From contig JAVEEE010000480.1 of assembly GCA_030840615.1 (NCBI GenBank), forward strand, positions 1-7,539: a stretch of 7,539 nucleotides of DNA. Reading direction: 5' to 3'. Positions 5,745 through 7,539 of this stretch are shown piece after piece; position 1 is the stretch's first letter, and every line of letters starts with the position of its first letter. Made by a program: the position numbers and the translations under genes. The notes under the pieces were generated by a model. It ran no database searches and was not told the DNA's origin. It worked only from the letters and a program-made list of their open reading frames with translations. This DNA is from Frankiaceae bacterium. GTDB lineage: Bacteria > Actinomycetota > Actinomycetes > JAFAQI01.

Positions 5745-7539
5745 GTGGTCTCCACGATCCCGTCGAACTACTTCACCATCGTCGATCCCGTCGCCGACGA
5801 CCAGCCCAACCAGAAAGACCTGTCTCAGATGGGTCGCGACGACACGAGTGCGACTCGCCTGAAGATCTTTTGGAGCTGGGATGACACCAGCTTCACAGCG
5901 CAGACCGGCGACGCGTGCGCGCTGTTCAGTGCAACGCCTGATGGCCACACGACTTTCGCCATCTGCGGTGAGGTAGAGAACGGATCCGGGTCGACGGTCG
6001 TGCTTGCGGCTACGTACCCACGAGGCTTCACCTGCGACCCGACCGGGCCTCACCCGCTCGACCGCTGCGAGTCCTCGACCACTGCCTCCATCGGCAGCAC
6101 GACCTCCGGCCCGATCGGCGGCTCCGGCACCGATCTCGTCACGGCCACTGATCCGCACCACGCGGCAGGCAATGACACCACCCTTGCCATAGACATCGAC
6201 AAGACGGCGCTGCCTGTTGGCGCTGACCTCGTCAACGTCTGCTCGTATCCATCTGCAGCGAACGGCGCAAACAACGACCCGTCCGACTGCATCGTCACGC
6301 CGGGCGCCGGATTCCTGAGCATCGTGAAGAACACGACCGGTGGCGATGGCACGTTTGACTTCACGGTGAATCCGGGCTCCATCGCCAGGTCTGTTACTAC
6401 GGCCGGCGGAACTGGCACCAGCACCCCTGTCGTGGCGGCACATGGGACCGACTTCTCGGTCGCCGAAACCGTGCCGTCGGACTGGCTGCTTAGCGGCGCG
6501 AGCTGCGCGCTGCAAGGCGGAGGGTCGACGGGCACATTCAGCGCCGCCCAGGAAAAGGTCAGCAGCGTTGAACTCGAAGTCGGACGACTCACTACCTGCA
6601 CGTTCAGCGACACGGCCGCGTCCCCGGAGCTCACACTCGACAAGCAGGCCGACGTCAGCACCTACGCCGCGGTCGGCGACACCATCTCCTACACCTACGA
6701 CGTGACCAACTCGGGCAACGTCCCGCTGACGCCGCCTTACGCGGTCTCGGACGACAAGGTCACCGTGACCTGCCCGCAGCTGCCGGACCCGCTGGCCCTC
6801 AACGGCAGCATCCAGTGCACGGCGAGCCATGACGTCACGCAGGCGGATCTCGACGCGGGCAGCATCACCAACACGGCTACGGCCTCGGCCAACTACAACG
6901 GCGACACCGTCGAGTCCAACGAGGACAGCGTCACGGTCACCGCCGTCCAGGGTCCCGAGCTGACGCTGGACAAGGCCAGCCCCGACCTCGACTACGACCA
7001 CGTCGGTCAGGTCGTCTCCTACACCTACGACCTCACCAACAGCGGCAACGTGACGCTGTCGGCGCCCTACTCGATCGACGATGACCTCATCGCCTCGGTC
7101 AGCTGCCCCCCGGACCCCGCGACGCTTGCGCCCGGCGATGGTGTGCAATGCACCGCCACCTACACGGTGACGCAGGCCGACCTCGACGCCGGCTCGATCA
7201 CCAACAACGCGACGGGCCACGCGCAATTCGGCAACGACGTGGTCGACTCCAACGAGGACAGCGTCACGATCGGTGCGGCACAGAACGCTTCCCTGCACCT
7301 GGCCAAGGACGTCACCGAGAGCAGCTATGACCACGCCGGTCAGGTCCTGCACTACACCTACACGCTGACCAACAACGGCAACGTCACGCTGAACTCGCCG
7401 TACGACATCGACGACGACCTGATCGCCGACGCGCACATCGACTGCACCACCAACGCGCCGTCGACACTGGCGCCCACCGAGCACTACGACTGCACCGGCA
7501 CCTACACGGTCACTCAGCTCGACATCGACGCCGGCTCGA
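5631..7539 (+). CDS. Large secreted DUF11/DUF7507-type repeat protein, N-terminal part (3' end cut by window)
   Basis: 636 codons are visible and the frame is open at the right edge. Residues 1-38 are a signal peptide: a basic start (MARRARRW), hydrophobic core (about 13-30) and PASA before the likely cut after Ala38. Residues 39-225 form an N-terminal domain with QMGRDDTSATRLKIFWSWDD (66-85) and GDACALF (93-99), seen at the start of other secreted DUF11 proteins. Residues 227-328 resemble a prealbumin/SpaA-like fold: FLSIVKNTTGGDGTFDFTV near the start and CTFSDTA at its end. From 332 come tandem Ig-like repeats of about 110 residues, each with LTLDK-like start, SYTYDLTNSGNV, VTQADLDAGSITN and SNEDSVT. 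Fourteen cysteines, in seven close pairs. Likely exported and either released or wall-anchored; the C-terminus that would show a sorting signal is outside. A role as surface stalk or adhesin is inference. No enzyme motif is seen. Start set by AGGGG. Confidence 0.9.
   Translation, partial: MVGSMARRARRWIAGGAGVGVLVSTAVVFGPLTSPASAVVSTIPSNYFTIVDPVADDQPNQKDLSQMGRDDTSATRLKIFWSWDDTSFTAQTGDACALFSATPDGHTTFAICGEVENGSGSTVVLAATYPRGFTCDPTGPHPLDRCESSTTASIGSTTSGPIGGSGTDLVTATDPHHAAGNDTTLAIDIDKTALPVGADLVNVCSYPSAANGANNDPSDCIVTPGAGFLSIVKNTTGGDGTFDFTVNPGSIARSVTTAGGTGTSTPVVAAHGTDFSVAETVPSDWLLSGASCALQGGGSTGTFSAAQEKVSSVELEVGRLTTCTFSDTAASPELTLDKQADVSTYAAVGDTISYTYDVTNSGNVPLTPPYAVSDDKVTVTCPQLPDPLALNGSIQCTASHDVTQADLDAGSITNTATASANYNGDTVESNEDSVTVTAVQGPELTLDKASPDLDYDHVGQVVSYTYDLTNSGNVTLSAPYSIDDDLIASVSCPPDPATLAPGDGVQCTATYTVTQADLDAGSITNNATGHAQFGNDVVDSNEDSVTIGAAQNASLHLAKDVTESSYDHAGQVLHYTYTLTNNGNVTLNSPYDIDDDLIADAHIDCTTNAPSTLAPTEHYDCTGTYTVTQLDIDAGS
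6309..6614 (+). other. Prealbumin/SpaA-like domain coding segment
   Basis: Residues 227-328. The motif order (VKNTTGGDGTFDF, then TTAGGTGTSTP, then FSVAETVPSDW, then TCTFSDT) matches prealbumin-like fold modules of Gram-positive surface proteins. It carries one cysteine pair, Cys292 and Cys323. It lies between the N-terminal domain and the first DUF11-type repeat. Confidence 0.65.
6624..6953 (+). repeat. DUF11/DUF7507-type repeat 1
   Basis: Residues 332-441, 110 residues. Begins PELTLDKQADVSTYAAVGD; contains SYTYDVTNSGNV, DVTQADLDAGSITNTA and ESNEDSVTVT. The most divergent of the three at its middle (PPYAVSDDKVTVTC). Cysteines 381 and 396. Confidence 0.85.
6954..7286 (+). repeat. DUF11/DUF7507-type repeat 2
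   Basis: Residues 442-552, 111 residues. Begins PELTLDKASPDLDYDHVGQ; contains SYTYDLTNSGNV, the acidic turn SIDDDLIASVSC, TVTQADLDAGSITNNA and DSNEDSVTIG. Cysteines 492 and 507. Confidence 0.88.
7287..7539 (+). repeat. DUF11/DUF7507-type repeat 3 (cut by window)
   Basis: Residues 553-636 so far. Begins ASLHLAKDVTESSYDHAGQ; contains HYTYTLTNNGNV, the acidic turn DIDDDLIADAHIDC and TVTQLDIDAGS, where the window ends. Cysteines 605 and 621. Closest to repeat 2, including the shared YDH-GQV motif. Confidence 0.85.

Noticed and set aside
5361..7484. 707-codon frame on the - strand
   Set aside because: It is antisense to the repeat protein; its Val/Arg/Gly/Asp-rich translation has no recognisable domain or signal peptide, and it reaches into the post-prfB hairpins. 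The + strand shows signal peptide, domains and a Shine-Dalgarno.

Overview
The window reads as chromosomal DNA of a high-GC Gram-positive actinobacterium. Third codon positions are mostly G or C, the genes are tightly overlapped, GTG is a likely start codon, and the tad-prfB layout is typical of Actinobacteria. The genus cannot be read from the sequence; a relative of Nocardioides-like Propionibacteriales is a guess from the style of the genes only.

Bases 1-4223 hold the distal part of a Tad/Flp (type IVc) pilus operon, all on the + strand: the C-terminal part of the CpaF/TadA motor ATPase (cut by the left edge), the inner-membrane platform proteins TadB and TadC, a 68-residue pilin-like membrane peptide, two TadE-type pseudopilins and a TadG-like membrane protein. 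Neighbouring frames overlap by 1 to 7 bases, except before the pilin-like gene, which has a short gap and its own strong Shine-Dalgarno. This suggests translational coupling with separate, probably higher, initiation for the pilin-like gene. ATPase and TadB/TadC would power assembly of a fibre made from the small subunits. The prepilin peptidase, TadZ/CpaE and RcpC/CpaB homologues are not in the window.

Bases 4243-5343 hold prfB, peptide chain release factor 2, in one uninterrupted frame (no programmed frameshift). A TAGGCT -10-like hexamer ends six bases before its ATG, which suggests a leaderless transcript.

Bases 5344-5630 are an intergenic region dense in inverted repeats: overlapping terminator-like hairpins just after prfB, then a perfect 8-bp inverted repeat between possible -35 and -10 boxes, then a G-rich leader with nested and alternative pairings, then a good Shine-Dalgarno.

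Bases 5631 to the right edge hold the start (636 codons) of a large secreted protein: signal peptide, a conserved-looking N-terminal domain, one prealbumin/SpaA-like domain, then tandem DUF11/DUF7507-type Ig-like repeats of about 110 residues. It has no stop in the window. Its 14 cysteines fall into seven close pairs. It is the most accessory-looking element here: a probable surface stalk or adhesin next to a pilus operon. A long stop-free frame on the opposite strand is only its shadow.
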